Below are positions 54,488 through 64,000 of a stretch of 64,000 bases of DNA, one piece after another. The stretch spans positions 310,001-374,000 of the forward strand of contig CAWAHD010000003.1 in assembly GCA_963781785.1 (NCBI GenBank), read 5' to 3'. Under the pieces are notes generated by a model. It made no database searches. It had not been told where the DNA came from and worked only from the letters and a program-made list of their open reading frames with translations. The stretch is from CAWAHD01 sp963781785. Its GTDB lineage: Bacteria > Planctomycetota > Planctomycetia > Isosphaerales > Isosphaeraceae. The translations under genes and the position numbers were made by a program. Positions within the stretch are counted from its first letter, which is position 1, and every line of letters starts with the position of its first letter.

Positions 54488-56314
54488 TCAATAGATGCCG
54501 TGGAGCGGACCGCCCGGGGCAGCCAGTCGGTCGACGCGGCGCTCGATTTCGGGATCGTCGGCCAGCGGAGGAGCGTGATGAGGCTTGATCCGCGCGTCGA
54601 TCATCAGTGGGCCGCGGCAGCCCCAATGTTTATTGTCGACGAATGCGCCCGATCCTTCAATGTCGGCGGCTGGATCAGATCGGGTGAAGGTCACCCAGAG
54701 CAAGTTCCGCAGACTTTGCGCAGTGAATGCGCAGTCATCGACAATCACGATGAGGGGGAATCCGCAGATGGGATCGTCGGCACCGAAGGAGTCGCAGCAG
54801 GAGGCCATGTCGGAGCCATCGCGATAGGGAGGGCCCTGGACGACGAGAATTCCTGGCAGTGCGACCCGCGGGTCACGAAAGCCGTCGGGTAGGCGCAGAC
54901 GCGCAGGCAGTTCGCCGGGCAGCGATCGCCGCGCCGGACCCGCAGCCGAGATCACGACCTTCGATCCTTGGTTCAACCCGTGCCCGGAGTAGTCAAGGGT
55001 GTCGATCGTCGTCCGGGTCTGGAAATGCAAATCGGTCCTCCAATCGACCCGCTCCAGCAGGTGGCAGAGGAACGCGGGGATATCATGGATATCGAGTGCG
55101 GGCTGGTCTTCGCGGGCGACGATCAAGAGGTATTTCGCCAGCGAAAGCTGGCCCTGGCCAAGGATGGCGTTGGCGATGGTCAGGATCTCCTGGGGCCGGC
55201 GCACCTTGGCGTCGGGTACATAGCGTTCGCTGGCGATGGCAAGAAGTAACGGATGAACCCCGGCGGCATCGACCGCATGCACGGCGTGCACGCCGGGGAG
55301 GACGCTGGGGATGATCGGACCGGTCAGCTCGTGGATCAAGGCGCCGAAGGTCGTATCCTCCTGCGGGGGACGACCCACCGACGTGAAGGGCCAGATGGCC
55401 TGGTCGCGATGGTAGACGCGGTCGACGCGGAGCACCGGGTAATCGTGCGTGAGGCTGTAGTAGCCGAGGTGGTCTCCAAAAGGTCCCTCGGGCTTGCGAA
55501 CGAGGGGATCGATCGAGCCCTGAATGACGAAATCGGCTTCGGACGGCATGGGGAGACCCTGGTTGGGTGCGACCAGAGCAATGCGCCGGCCTCCGAGCGC
55601 GCCGGCGAATGCAAGCTCGGGCAGTCCCTCAGGCAGCGGCATGACCGCGGCGACCGACAAGGCGGGGGGGCCGCCCACGAAGACGTTGACACGCAGCGAT
55701 TCGCCGCGCTCGATCGCCGCGGCGTGGTGCACCCCGATACCCCGGTGGATCTGATAGTGAAGGCCGACCTCGCGGTTCGGCAGGTAATCATTTCCCGCGA
55801 GCTGGATCCGGTACATTCCCAGGTTGGACCGCCCGAAACCGGGCTGGTTGGGGTCTTCGGTGTAGACCTGAGGCAAAGTGATGAACGGTCCGCCATCCAT
55901 CGGCCAGCACTGAACGCGCGGCAGCCTGTCGATCGCGATCTGGTGAGCCAGGATCGGCCCCGACCTGACGCGGCGCGGCAACAGCCGCCAGAGCGTGCGC
56001 GGCACGCCGCGATAACGCCAGGGGTGTTTACCGAGCACACCCGGCTCGACCTTCAGCTCGACCAATCGGCGCACGGACTCCAGCGTGTCACGAAAGAGGT
56101 ATCTGGCCCGATCCATCGTGCCGAACAGGTTGCCCAGGAGAGGAAATGACGTCTCCTTGGCGCGGCGGAACAAGAGCGCCGGTCCTCCCGCCTGATAAAC
56201 CCGCCGCTGGATGGCCGCGACTTCGAGGTAGGGGTCGACCTCCTGATCGATGACGATGAGCTGCCCCGCGCTTTCAAGGTCGCGGACACAGTCCGCCAGC
56301 GAACGATAGCCCAT
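54488..56314 (-). CDS. ubiD: UbiD-family decarboxylase
   Basis: 608 residues from the ATG at 56314 (MGYRSLADCVRDLESAG); an upstream in-frame ATG at 56362 would add 16 residues. UbiD enzymes use prenylated FMN to (de)carboxylate aromatic and other unsaturated acids. The family blocks are present: GQLIVIDQEVDPYLEVAAI, GRSNLGMYRIQL, the KPEGPFGDHLGYY signature (Glu of the E-D-R triad), and IPSVLPGVHAVHAVDAAG. A partner UbiX (prenyl-FMN synthase) is not in this window. It is a longer form than the ~490-residue UbiD; the C-terminal ~110 residues are family-specific. The substrate is unclear. Confidence 0.92.
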   Translation of the reverse strand: MGYRSLADCVRDLESAGQLIVIDQEVDPYLEVAAIQRRVYQAGGPALLFRRAKETSFPLLGNLFGTMDRARYLFRDTLESVRRLVELKVEPGVLGKHPWRYRGVPRTLWRLLPRRVRSGPILAHQIAIDRLPRVQCWPMDGGPFITLPQVYTEDPNQPGFGRSNLGMYRIQLAGNDYLPNREVGLHYQIHRGIGVHHAAAIERGESLRVNVFVGGPPALSVAAVMPLPEGLPELAFAGALGGRRIALVAPNQGLPMPSEADFVIQGSIDPLVRKPEGPFGDHLGYYSLTHDYPVLRVDRVYHRDQAIWPFTSVGRPPQEDTTFGALIHELTGPIIPSVLPGVHAVHAVDAAGVHPLLLAIASERYVPDAKVRRPQEILTIANAILGQGQLSLAKYLLIVAREDQPALDIHDIPAFLCHLLERVDWRTDLHFQTRTTIDTLDYSGHGLNQGSKVVISAAGPARRSLPGELPARLRLPDGFRDPRVALPGILVVQGPPYRDGSDMASCCDSFGADDPICGFPLIVIVDDCAFTAQSLRNLLWVTFTRSDPAADIEGSGAFVDNKHWGCRGPLMIDARIKPHHAPPLADDPEIERRVDRLAAPGGPLHGIY

Positions 56315-56603
56315 GAAAACGGCCCCCTGGACTTGAGCTTGCAGATTGTAACATGCGGACAAGGCCAGTCACGCAGCGGGATTGAACGGATTTGACTCGC
56401 GTGTCCCGGGGCCCTGTCAGCGTGGTTCGCTCGCTCTTTAGCGGCATGAGCTCATGGTAAGCGATTGACAGCCGCCCAGCCGGGCTCCGAGAATCGAACC
56501 GGATCGGAGATTCTGCGGACGGAGCACTCAGCAGGTGAGGGGAGCAGAGGTCGAGTTTCTGCTCTCCGCTCCAAAGGCTTTGTGGCGGCGGGGAGACGAC
56601 GAC

Positions 56604-57674
56604 GTGAACCGAGAGCTCGTCGATTTGCGTTCTGACACGGTCACGAAGCCGACACCGGCGATGCGGCGGGCGATGGCCGAGGCGGAAGTTGGCGACGACG
56701 TTTACGGCGAAGACCCGACGGTCAAACTTCTGGAAGCCAGAGTTGCCGAGCTGCTTGGCAAGGAAGCATCCCTGTTTGTGCCATCGGGCACGATGGCCAA
56801 CCAGATCGGCGTCGGCGTGAACACGCAGCCCGGGGACGAGCTCCTCTGCAGCTCGACGTCGCACGTCTACGTCTGGGAGGCAGGCGGAATCGCGCGGCTT
56901 TCGGGCGTGACCGCCCGGACCTTCGCGGGCGATCACGGGATCTTGTCGCTCGACGAACTGCGCGACGCCATCCGGCCGTCTCATGACGTGCACTATGTGC
57001 GGACCCGTCTGATCAGCCTGGAGAACACACACAATCGAGGTGGTGGCCGAGTCCACCCGATCGCGAGCATTGCCGAGCTTGCAGCCTGGGCTCGCGAGAA
57101 CGCCCTCGCCATGCACTTGGACGGAGCGCGGCTCATGAACGCGGTCGTGGCCTCGGGCCATCCGGCGGCAGAATGGGCGCACTATTTCGACTCCGTATCG
57201 ATCTGTTTTTCCAAGGGGCTTGGGGCTCCGGTCGGCTCGGCCCTGGCTGGTTCGGCGGCCGCGATCCAGCGCGGGCGGCGGCTGCGAAAGCTGTTTGGGG
57301 GGGGCATGCGACAGGCTGGCATTCTGGCTGCCGGGGCCCTCCATGCCCTCGACCATCACATCGAACGCCTGAGCGAGGATCATGCGAACGCGCGAATCCT
57401 GGCAGAGGCTTTCGCCGCCACTGATGGTTTTGCTCTCGAATGCGGACCGGTCGAGACCAACCTCGTGTGGGTCTCCGTGCACCCTTCGGTGGGGACCGCG
57501 ACCGAAGTGGCAACCTACCTGCGCGGCCGCGGCATCCTCGTGAGCGCGCTCGGTCCACAAGTTCTTCGTGCGTGCACTCACCTCAACCTGACGCGCGACC
57601 AGGTTGAGTATGTCGCCGACGTGGTCCGCCAGATCGAGCCGGCCCTGATCTCGGCAATGACGCTCGTGTATTGA
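56604..57674 (+). CDS. ltaE: Threonine aldolase family protein
   Basis: PLP-dependent cleavage of threonine/allo-threonine to glycine and acetaldehyde is expected. GTG at 56604 (VNRELVDLRSDTVTKP), after GGGGAGA, is preferred to the open frame from 56535. 356 residues: VDLRSDTVTKPTPAMRRAMAEAEVGDDVYGEDPT, LFVPSGTMANQ, then the PLP-lysine block VSICFSKGLGAPVGSAL and FGGGMRQAGILAAGAL. It matches the low-specificity aldolase clade in length and motifs. It is divergent from ubiD and upstream of the TPR gene. Confidence 0.93.
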   Translation: MNRELVDLRSDTVTKPTPAMRRAMAEAEVGDDVYGEDPTVKLLEARVAELLGKEASLFVPSGTMANQIGVGVNTQPGDELLCSSTSHVYVWEAGGIARLSGVTARTFAGDHGILSLDELRDAIRPSHDVHYVRTRLISLENTHNRGGGRVHPIASIAELAAWARENALAMHLDGARLMNAVVASGHPAAEWAHYFDSVSICFSKGLGAPVGSALAGSAAAIQRGRRLRKLFGGGMRQAGILAAGALHALDHHIERLSEDHANARILAEAFAATDGFALECGPVETNLVWVSVHPSVGTATEVATYLRGRGILVSALGPQVLRACTHLNLTRDQVEYVADVVRQIEPALISAMTLVY

Positions 57675-57732
57675 GTGGACGTGTCATCCGGGTATGCCGC
57701 AGACGATCGGTTCGGTAACAGGAGCCCATGCG

Positions 57733-59460
57733 ATGAGTGCCAACCCGCTCGGCATCAACGAACCCGTGGAGACCGGACGGCCATCGGCCAGTCACGGACT
57801 GAGAGAATCGCCGCGACGGAATTGGAAAGTGATCGTTCCGACTGGTTCGTTGGTGGTGCTCCTGGTGATGGCAGCGGCGATCAGCACGACCTTGGCGGTG
57901 CGAGCCAATCGGGCCGAGGAACTTGCGCAGAGACACGCGCGTGCGGCGGAAGACGCACGTACCGCGGAGGCTCGTGCACGAGCAGCGGCTGAGGAAGAGC
58001 GAGACCGGGCGGTGACGGCTGATGACCTGGCGCGGCAGGAGCGGGCGAAGGCGAGGAAGTCAGAACAGGAGGCGCGGGCGGCTCTGGAGTTCTTCCAGAA
58101 AAAGATACTGGCGGCGGCGCGACCGAGCGGCCAGGAGGGAAGGCTCGGTCGCGATGTGACGGTGCGAGCGGCAGTGAATGCAGCGGAGAAGCAGATTTCG
58201 AAGTCATTCGAAGGACAGCCGGCGCTCGAGGCGTCGATCCGCGACACGCTGGGAGAAAGTTATCTCTACCTGGGCGAGCCGGCGCTGGCGGTCGGTCAAT
58301 TTGAGCGGGCCGCTCAACTGCGACGGCAAGCGCTCGGCCCTGATCACCCCGACACCCTGAGCACGATGAATGATCTCGCAATGGCGTATCAACAGGCGGG
58401 CCGTGTTGCTGATGCGGTCGCCTTGCACGAGGAGACTCTCAAGCAGAGAAGAAGCAAGCTGGGCCCCGACCATCCCGACACTGTGACCTCCATGCATAAC
58501 CTCGCCATCGCATACAGAGATGCCGGTCGGGTCGCTCTTGCGCTGCCTCTTCTGGAGAAGACAGTGAGACTGCGACGCCTCAAGCTCGGCCCCGACCATC
58601 CCGACACCCTGGCGTCGATCGGCAACCTTGCGCTCACTTACCGCGATGCCGGGCGACTCGGCGACGCACTCCCTCTCTTCGAGGAAGCCTTGAGGAAGCG
58701 CCAGGCCAGAGCTGGCGTCGATGACCCATCGACCCTGGCATTGATGGACAACCTCGCCGACGCGTATCGACCAATGGGACGGTTCTCTGAAGGGATCGCT
58801 CTGCGTCAGCAGACGTTGAAGGCGCGCAAGGCGAAACTGGGTTCGGACCATCCCGACACGCTGCGGTCGCAGACCAACCTTGCTCTCATGTATCAGGAAG
58901 CCGGGCAGGTGAGCGATGCATTGCCGTTGTTTGAAGGAGCATTGAAAGCGTACAAGGCCAAGCGCGGCCCCGAGCATCCCGACACTTTGCAGGCGATGCA
59001 CGACCTGGGCAACGCGTATCTCGACGCCGGCCGGGTCACGGATGCCCTGGCTCTCCTGGAGGAAACGTTGGAGCGCCGGGTGGCAGCTCTGGGCCCCGAC
59101 GATCCGAAAACACTGGCATCGCGGTACTGCCTTGCGCAGGCTTGCCTCGCCAGCAAGAACGCCGCCGCCGAGACGCTTCTGCGAGAATGCTTGGCGATCC
59201 GCGAGCGAAAAGGCTGGAACGACTGGGTTACGTTCGAGAATCGGAGCTTGCTCGGTGCCAGCTTGCTTTCCCGGGGTGCGTATGCCGCGGCCGAGCCGCT
59301 GCTCATTCAGGGTTTCAATGGTCTGGTCGACCGGGAGCTCAAGCTCCCCACATGGGCAAGGAACCGTCCGGCCGAAGCCGGTGCGCGGATCGTTAAACTC
59401 TACGAAGCCTGGGGCAAGAAAGACCTGGCTGCCGAGTGGCGAAAGAGATTCGGTGAGTAG
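57733..59460 (+). CDS. Membrane-anchored TPR (kinesin-light-chain-type) repeat protein, no kinase domain
   Basis: The ATG at 57733 (MSANPLGINEPVE), with AGGAG 9 bases upstream, is preferred; the frame is open from 57694. 575 residues: a membrane helix near residues 38-58 (VIVPTGSLVVLLVMAAAIS), a charged coiled-coil to about 140 (RAARAEE-type heptads), then about seven 42-residue TPR units with the consensus LGPDHPDT. In planctomycetes this helix-coil-TPR array is commonly the C-terminal half of Ser/Thr protein kinases; no kinase motif is present here, so the gene looks like the isolated repeat module. Confidence 0.85.
   Translation: MSANPLGINEPVETGRPSASHGLRESPRRNWKVIVPTGSLVVLLVMAAAISTTLAVRANRAEELAQRHARAAEDARTAEARARAAAEEERDRAVTADDLARQERAKARKSEQEARAALEFFQKKILAAARPSGQEGRLGRDVTVRAAVNAAEKQISKSFEGQPALEASIRDTLGESYLYLGEPALAVGQFERAAQLRRQALGPDHPDTLSTMNDLAMAYQQAGRVADAVALHEETLKQRRSKLGPDHPDTVTSMHNLAIAYRDAGRVALALPLLEKTVRLRRLKLGPDHPDTLASIGNLALTYRDAGRLGDALPLFEEALRKRQARAGVDDPSTLALMDNLADAYRPMGRFSEGIALRQQTLKARKAKLGSDHPDTLRSQTNLALMYQEAGQVSDALPLFEGALKAYKAKRGPEHPDTLQAMHDLGNAYLDAGRVTDALALLEETLERRVAALGPDDPKTLASRYCLAQACLASKNAAAETLLRECLAIRERKGWNDWVTFENRSLLGASLLSRGAYAAAEPLLIQGFNGLVDRELKLPTWARNRPAEAGARIVKLYEAWGKKDLAAEWRKRFGE
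58320..59115 (+). repeat. Tandem kinesin-light-chain TPR repeats
   Basis: A ~126-bp unit (42 codons) recurs about six to seven times; each contains GPDHPDT (variants GVDDPST, GSDHPDT, GPEHPDT, GPDDPKT) followed by a helix pair (LAxAYxxAGR, ALPLxEExLxxR). Conserved codons around the Pro-Asp-Thr core suggest fairly recent unit duplication. Confidence 0.85.
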
Positions 59461-59542
59461 CCAATGGCGGAGAAGACCGCGGCAGTGATCAGGATGTTTT
59501 CCTGGCCGCCCGGACAATCCGGGATCAGGAAGCGGAGGTTCT

Positions 59543-61790
59543 GTGTCAGTCGAACACGTCGCTTCGAGTGCATTGCCGGGTCATTCACTGTCCGAAGCCA
59601 GCGCGGCCCGAGCCAAGATGGAGCTGTTCCTGATCAGCTTCTTCATTCTGTTTTTCGAGCTGGCTTGCATCCGCTGGTTCGGCAGCACGGTGCTGTTCCT
59701 GACGTTTTTCACCAACATCGTCTTGATGGCAAGTTTCCTGGGGGTCTCTGTCGGCTGCCTGGCGAGAGCACGGCGGTGGTCGTGGATGAACGCGCTCGTG
59801 CCGGTTGCGATCGTGGCGACGAGCTCGGCCTCTGGATTCTTGTGGGTCTACGAGCGGTGGTGGCGGCTCATGATCGACGTGGGATCTCAAGAGTCGCCGC
59901 AACTGATCTATTTCGGGACTGATGCGCGGGTCAAAGATCCCTCGAAATGGGTCGTGCCGATCGAGATTTTGACGGCCTATTTCTTCGTTCTGATCGCTCT
60001 CATGTTCATCGGACCGGGGCAAGAGATGGGCCGGCGGTTTGCCCGGATCGGCAACCGGATCTTGGCCTACTCGCTGGACATCCTGGGCAGCTTGACCGGC
60101 ATCGTCGTGTTCGGCGTGCTGTCGTATTTTCACGTCCGGGCCGTGGTCTGGTTTGCGATCGGGCTGACGATCGCTGCCTGTTTCATCCCGCGCCGACGGT
60201 GGCTGTATGCGCTGGGAGGAGTCGTGGTGCTCGTCCTGGTGTTGCTGGCCGATTTGCCGCGAGACGCCCAGGGTGTCTGGACCGAGGTGATCTGGTCTCC
60301 TTATTACCAGGTCCGGTTCAAGCAGCAGTATCTTTCGATCGACGTCAACAACCTCGGACACCAGGGGATGGGGCGGGGCCCCGGCTATTTCCTGACACAC
60401 CTGCTCAATCGGGACGCGGGCGGCAAGCCGTTTCGCGACGTGCTTGTGATCGGCGCCGGCTCGGGCAGCGACGTCGCCGGCGCACTGGCAATGGGCGTCA
60501 ACCATGTCGATGCCGTCGAGATCGACCCGGTGATCAGCGACCTGGGGCGCCTTCACCATCCCAACCGGCCGTACAGCGACCGAAGGGTTACGCTCCATCG
60601 TGACGATGGCCGCGCATTCATTCAGAGAACCGAGTCCCGATACGACTTGATCAGCTACGCCCTGGTCGATTCGCTTGTGTTGCACTCGAGCTATTCGAGC
60701 GTTCGCCTGGAGAGTTTTCTGTTCACCGAGCAGGCGCTTCGCGACGTCAAGGCCAAGCTGAAGCCAGGCGGCGTGTTCGCGATGTACAACTTTTACCGCC
60801 AGGGCTGGGTGGTGGGCCGGCTGGCGAAGCTGGCCGAGACCGTGTTTGGAACGCGGCCAATCGTGATCTCGGTACCCTACCAGGAGACCATTTCGCCCGG
60901 CGACAATCAGCGCAACCGCATCACATTCATCCTGGTCGGCGACGAGACGTGCGAGGTGATCCCATCCATCCGGTCGAAGTTCGCGGCCAACGGGTTCTTC
61001 TGGATCAATCGACAGGCTGTGCTCAACAAGGGAGTGAACGGATTCGGACCTGCGCCTCCCGCGAGCGGCAACGGGCTGGCCCAGCAGTTCCTGAGAATCG
61101 GGCCAGCGGAGGTAGAACTCGAGGACAACGAGGTCATTCCGACGGACGATTGGCCCTTCCTTTATCTTCGAGAACCGGGGATTCCTGCTCTCAATCTCCG
61201 CGGCATGGCCATCGTGGCCGTGCTCTCGCTGGCCATCCTGTTCGCGTGTCGCGCCGGTGCGGCGGCTCCGGCCCAACGGTCAGATGTTCTTCCTGGGGGC
61301 AGGGTTCATGCTGCTGGAAACAAAGGGGGTCGTGCACATGGCCTTGCTCTTTGGCGCGACGTGGATGGTCAACTCGATCGTTTTCGCCGCGATCTTGACC
61401 ATGATCCTGGCGAGCAACCTCTACGTGCTGGCGGTGCGGCCGCGCCGGCTCTGGCCATTCTATATACTGCTCGTTGTTGCGCTTCTGGTGAACTGTGTCA
61501 TTCCCATGGACTGGTTCCTGGCGCTGCCGGGACCGAGCAAGGCAATTGCCTCGTGCGCAGTGGTCTATCTGCCGGTATTTTTCGCGGGCGTGATTTTCGG
61601 GACGACGTTCCAGTCAAGCACGCAGCCCGACGTCGATTTCGGATCGAACATCGCCGGCATCATCCTGGGAGGTCTGAGCGAGTACTTTTCGCTCATCGTG
61701 GGGTTCCAGAATCTGATCTGGATCGCGATCGGATATTACTTGCTGTCGGCGCTGTTGCGGCCCCGGGCTGTTGCATGCGTGGCGGCCTGA
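59543..61790 (+). CDS. Membrane-embedded spermidine-synthase-like protein, frameshifted near 61255
   Basis: The first frame begins MSVEHVASS and shows some six membrane helices (LFLISFFILFFELACI, VLFLTFFTNIVLMASF and others), then a Rossmann methyltransferase-type domain near residue 300: VLVIGAGSGSDVAGALAMGVNHVDAVEIDPVI, RDDGRAF. Near 61255 the coding signal changes frame and continues RRLRPNGQMFFLGAGFMLLETKGVVHMALLFG with further helices to VACVAA at 61790. The layout (helices, SpeE-like domain, helices) matches planctomycete membrane spermidine-synthase homologues, which may not make polyamines. Reconstructed length is about 750 residues. Confidence 0.78.
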
Positions 61791-61966
61791 ATTTGACGTG
61801 CGCAAGACACACAGCAGGGGCTGGGCTGCTGGGAAGGTGGCACGAATCTGGAATGGTAATACCCGTGCGCCCGTGTCAAAGATCAATCTATTCGTGTTAT
61901 CTTCGAGTTGGAAGACATCGGAAGGTAGAACGTTCTTCGTTGTTCAAAGTGCCGCGGAGATGCATC

Positions 61967-62734
61967 ATGCCGTCGCCGTTTCCGGGCATGAACCCCTACT
62001 TCGAGCAAACCGTCCACTGGCTCGACTTTCACACAGAGTTCCTGTCGGCGTTACGCCGGCTCCTGGCTCCGAACGTCGGGCCGAAGTACATCATCCAGCT
62101 TGAAGAACACATCTACATCCAGGACCTGCCGCCAGAACCTCGCAAACGGCTTGGGACGGCAGACCTGTCAATGGTCCAGCCAGGCGGGGGCGAGCTGGCT
62201 CAGGCCGCGCTCGGGCTACTGGAGGCGCCGGCCGAGGTGTGGCTGCCAGAGCAGGACGTCGAAAACGTGCCGTTCCTTGAAGTAAGGGACCGCCAGGGCC
62301 GCGAGCTGGTGACTGTAATCGAGCTCTTGAGCCCGTCCAACAAACGGGCCGGCGACGACCGCGAACAGTATCTCTCCAAGCGTCGAGAGCTGCTCCGAAG
62401 CCCGGTTCACCTGGTCGAAATCGATCTATTGCGTGGATGGACCCCCATGCCGCAGGACGGCCGGCCCGAGTGCGACTATTCCGTGATGGTCAGTCGGGCC
62501 GAGAAACGACGGGCCGCGGACTTCTGGCCAATTCATCTTCGGAACCGGCTGCCAGTCATCCCAATTCCGCTACGGCCTCCGGACGCTGCGGCTCGGGTCG
62601 ATCTTCAGGAGGTGTTGGATCGAGCCTACGATGGCCCGGGTTACGAGCACTTCATCTATGGCGGCGAGCCGGAACCGAGCCTCTCCGGGGACGACGCGGC
62701 CTGGGCAAGGCAGTTTGTTCCCACGAGGGCGTGA
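61967..62734 (+). CDS. DUF4058 family protein
   Basis: 255 residues from the ATG at 61967 (MPSPFPGMNPYFEQTVHWLDFHTEFL), with GGAGA 8 bases upstream. The start PSPFPGMDPYLE-like and blocks FLEVRDRQGRELVTVIELLSPSNKRAGDDREQYLSKRRELL match DUF4058, a family of unknown function common in planctomycetes and cyanobacteria. The gene is in the same frame as the spermidine-synthase-like upstream frame, which gives a false single open frame of over 1000 codons because of the frameshift there. Confidence 0.9.
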   Translation: MPSPFPGMNPYFEQTVHWLDFHTEFLSALRRLLAPNVGPKYIIQLEEHIYIQDLPPEPRKRLGTADLSMVQPGGGELAQAALGLLEAPAEVWLPEQDVENVPFLEVRDRQGRELVTVIELLSPSNKRAGDDREQYLSKRRELLRSPVHLVEIDLLRGWTPMPQDGRPECDYSVMVSRAEKRRAADFWPIHLRNRLPVIPIPLRPPDAAARVDLQEVLDRAYDGPGYEHFIYGGEPEPSLSGDDAAWARQFVPTRA

Positions 62735-62847
62735 GAATCCGCCAGTGGGTTGGTGCCTTCTCTTGGCGGCGTTTTTGCATCCTGTCGGTCTGAGGCAGAG
62801 GCTCGTCTGGTTGGGCCTCACGTTGTGAGGCGTGGAGCTCTGCTGGT

Positions 62848-63531
62848 ATGCCACGAAGAAAGGCGCTGCATTCATGGGACCTGACGACCGCGGAAGTGCG
62901 CGACTTGCAGCTTCGGCTGGCGGCGGAGGTGAATTCGCATCGCCCGTTACCACCGTACACAACGGTGGCCGGAACCGACGTTTCCTACAATCGATGGGGC
63001 AAGTGGCTGCACGCCGCAGTGGTTGTGCTGCGGGCGGAAACGTTCGAGGTGATCGAGCGCTCCGGCGTCGTCGCCGAGGCAAAGTTTCCGTATGTCTCGG
63101 GTCTTTTGAGTTTTCGAGAAGCGCCCGCGGTGATCGAGGCGTTTGAACGACTCAAGGTTCGGCCAGACATCTTGTTATGCGATGGACAAGGAATCGCTCA
63201 CCCGCGCCGCATGGGGCTGGCCGCTCATCTGGGGTTGTATCTCGATCTACCCACGATCGGCTGTGCCAAATCGTGGTTCTTCGGCGAATATCAGGAGCCG
63301 GGCCTCGCGCAGGGCGACTGGACACCCTTGACGGATGGCGGCGAAACGATCGGCGCAGTCGTCCGGACTCGCGCGCGAGTGAAGCCGATGTTTGTGTCGC
63401 CAGGGCACCTGTGCGACCTGGCCAGTGCGATCGCCGTCGTTCTGGCCGCATCGCCCATTTACCGGATTCCGATCACGACGCGTCCTGCGCATCAGTATGT
63501 CAACGAGCTGCGGCGCCGGCGCGCGGGATGA
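62848..63531 (+). CDS. nfi: Endonuclease V
   Basis: Nicks DNA near deoxyinosine (deaminated adenine) during repair. 227 residues from the ATG at 62848. Catalytic and family blocks: TVAGTDVSYNRWGKW (first acidic residue), FPYVSGLLSFREAPA, ILLCDGQGIAHPRRMGLAAHLG (second acidic residue and loop), GCAKSWFFG, and FVSPGHLCDLASAI. Length is normal. A few short 5' candidates exist but this start is well supported by the N-terminal motif. It follows the DUF4058 gene by 113 bp. Confidence 0.95.
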   Translation: MPRRKALHSWDLTTAEVRDLQLRLAAEVNSHRPLPPYTTVAGTDVSYNRWGKWLHAAVVVLRAETFEVIERSGVVAEAKFPYVSGLLSFREAPAVIEAFERLKVRPDILLCDGQGIAHPRRMGLAAHLGLYLDLPTIGCAKSWFFGEYQEPGLAQGDWTPLTDGGETIGAVVRTRARVKPMFVSPGHLCDLASAIAVVLAASPIYRIPITTRPAHQYVNELRRRRAG

Positions 63532-63884
63532 AGCCCCAGAAGCTGAAGGATGAAGGGGGAACGACGAAGGATGAACCGGCAAATCGTCGAATCGCCAGGC
63601 GGTCCTGATTATCCGCCATCAGAAGTGATGCCGCCGACCTTCGAGGAGATTCATAGCCAATGCTGGCTCGTCGCAGATCGGACACGACCTGACGGCCTCC
63701 CGCTCGATTGTTCGCGAGCCTGAGGTTCTTCAGGTCCGGGTTCGCCACTCATTTTGGCGTTCTCGCCGAGATCGATCTCGAATTCGACCCGGAGGTCGTC
63801 GTAGGTTTGACGCCGGGGGCTGGGGCCGGCAGAATTGGGGCGACCGCCGATCCGAGACCCGCCATGAGATAGGAGAACCCACCG
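63532..63884. other. Gap before the partial DUF1080 gene
   Basis: About 350 bases. It starts with a small imperfect direct repeat of GAAGGATGAA-like units (about 63545-63580), then an open frame on the minus strand (63500-63748) that is Ser/Arg-rich and lacks a recognisable product. No terminator or promoter stands out. Confidence 0.35.
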
Positions 63885-64000
63885 ATGACGAAGAGTGCCT
63901 GACGATCACGCTGCTGACGCTCGCCCTGGCCGTCGTCCCAGGTGTCAGCGGCCTGCGCCGACGGCTCCGGCTGGGTGCCGCTCTTCGACGGTAAGACGCT
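63885..64000 (+). CDS. DUF1080 (3-keto-disaccharide hydrolase-like) protein, N-terminal fragment, frameshifted
   Basis: AGGAGA (63871-63876) precedes ATG 63885. The protein reads MTKSA in one frame, then LTITLLTLALAVVPGVS in a second (signal peptide), then ACADGSGWVPLFDGKT in a third. The last matches the start of DUF1080 domains (GWxxLFDGKTLxxW). Two indels in 100 bases are needed, and the gene runs off the window. DUF1080 proteins are exported and often act on plant- or algal-derived sugars in planctomycetes; nothing of the catalytic part is present. Confidence 0.5.

Noticed and set aside
59585..61276. 563-codon minus-strand frame
   Set aside because: Antisense of the SpeE-like membrane gene; product is His/Arg/Gln-rich with no recognisable domain.
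63750..64000. Minus-strand open frame with a possible membrane helix (LFVIGGFSYLMAGLG) running off the window edge
   Set aside because: The plus strand has a better DUF1080 start with a signal peptide and SD; the minus frame is taken as its antisense.

Overview
The window is GC-rich bacterial chromosome with dense coding on both strands. No rRNA, CRISPR array, insertion sequence or prophage is visible. The gene families point to Planctomycetota, probably near the Isosphaera/Gemmata side: a DUF1080 start, DUF4058, kinesin-light-chain TPR repeats, a membrane-embedded spermidine-synthase-like protein, Gly-rich exported proteins, and an flhA-flhF-flhG-fliA motility block. That assignment is inference from family content, not from a marker gene.

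Layout. 0-3.5 kb: end of flhA, then flhF, flhG and a FliA/WhiG-type sigma factor. 3.6-7.5 kb: exported and redox proteins, a methyltransferase and a small lipoprotein. 7.7-14.0 kb, minus strand: a five-gene cassette built around a P-loop GTPase. It has two membrane/secreted repeat proteins, the GTPase (translationally coupled), a membrane-anchored protein ending in a C2-like domain, and a GAP1-like GTPase-associated protein. This is the best candidate for an uncharacterised system. 14.4-22.4 kb: tandem-VanZ protein, pyruvate kinase, degenerate GGDEF protein, lipoprotein, CAP protein, DUF2071. 22.6-28.2 kb: heavy-metal RND pump and adaptor with a His-rich small protein and no visible outer-membrane channel. 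28.4-31.3 kb: TPM-domain coiled-coil membrane protein. 31.5-42.1 kb: hisD, a GNAT, hisC and hisB, then a flippase-like protein, an M28 peptidase and two GT39-type glycosyltransferases.

42.2-47.6 kb: zinc-ribbon membrane protein, tRNA-Val, the conserved rpsB-tsf-pyrH-frr block (minus strand) and an alpha/beta hydrolase. 47.96-52.6 kb: tRNA-Cys and a sulfate ABC importer operon (binding protein, CysT, CysW, CysA). 52.6-64 kb: KilA-N-like protein, SEC-C protein with an Asp-rich repeat, UbiD decarboxylase, threonine aldolase, TPR protein, spermidine-synthase-like membrane protein, DUF4058, endonuclease V and the start of a DUF1080 gene.

A strong theme is interruption of otherwise intact, often essential genes by single-base frameshifts (flhF, flhG, hisD, hisB, an M28 peptidase, two GT39 genes, the spermidine-synthase-like gene and others). 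Uncorrected sequencing indels explain this better than gene decay. Several entries therefore give the full reconstructed gene span, not one open frame.
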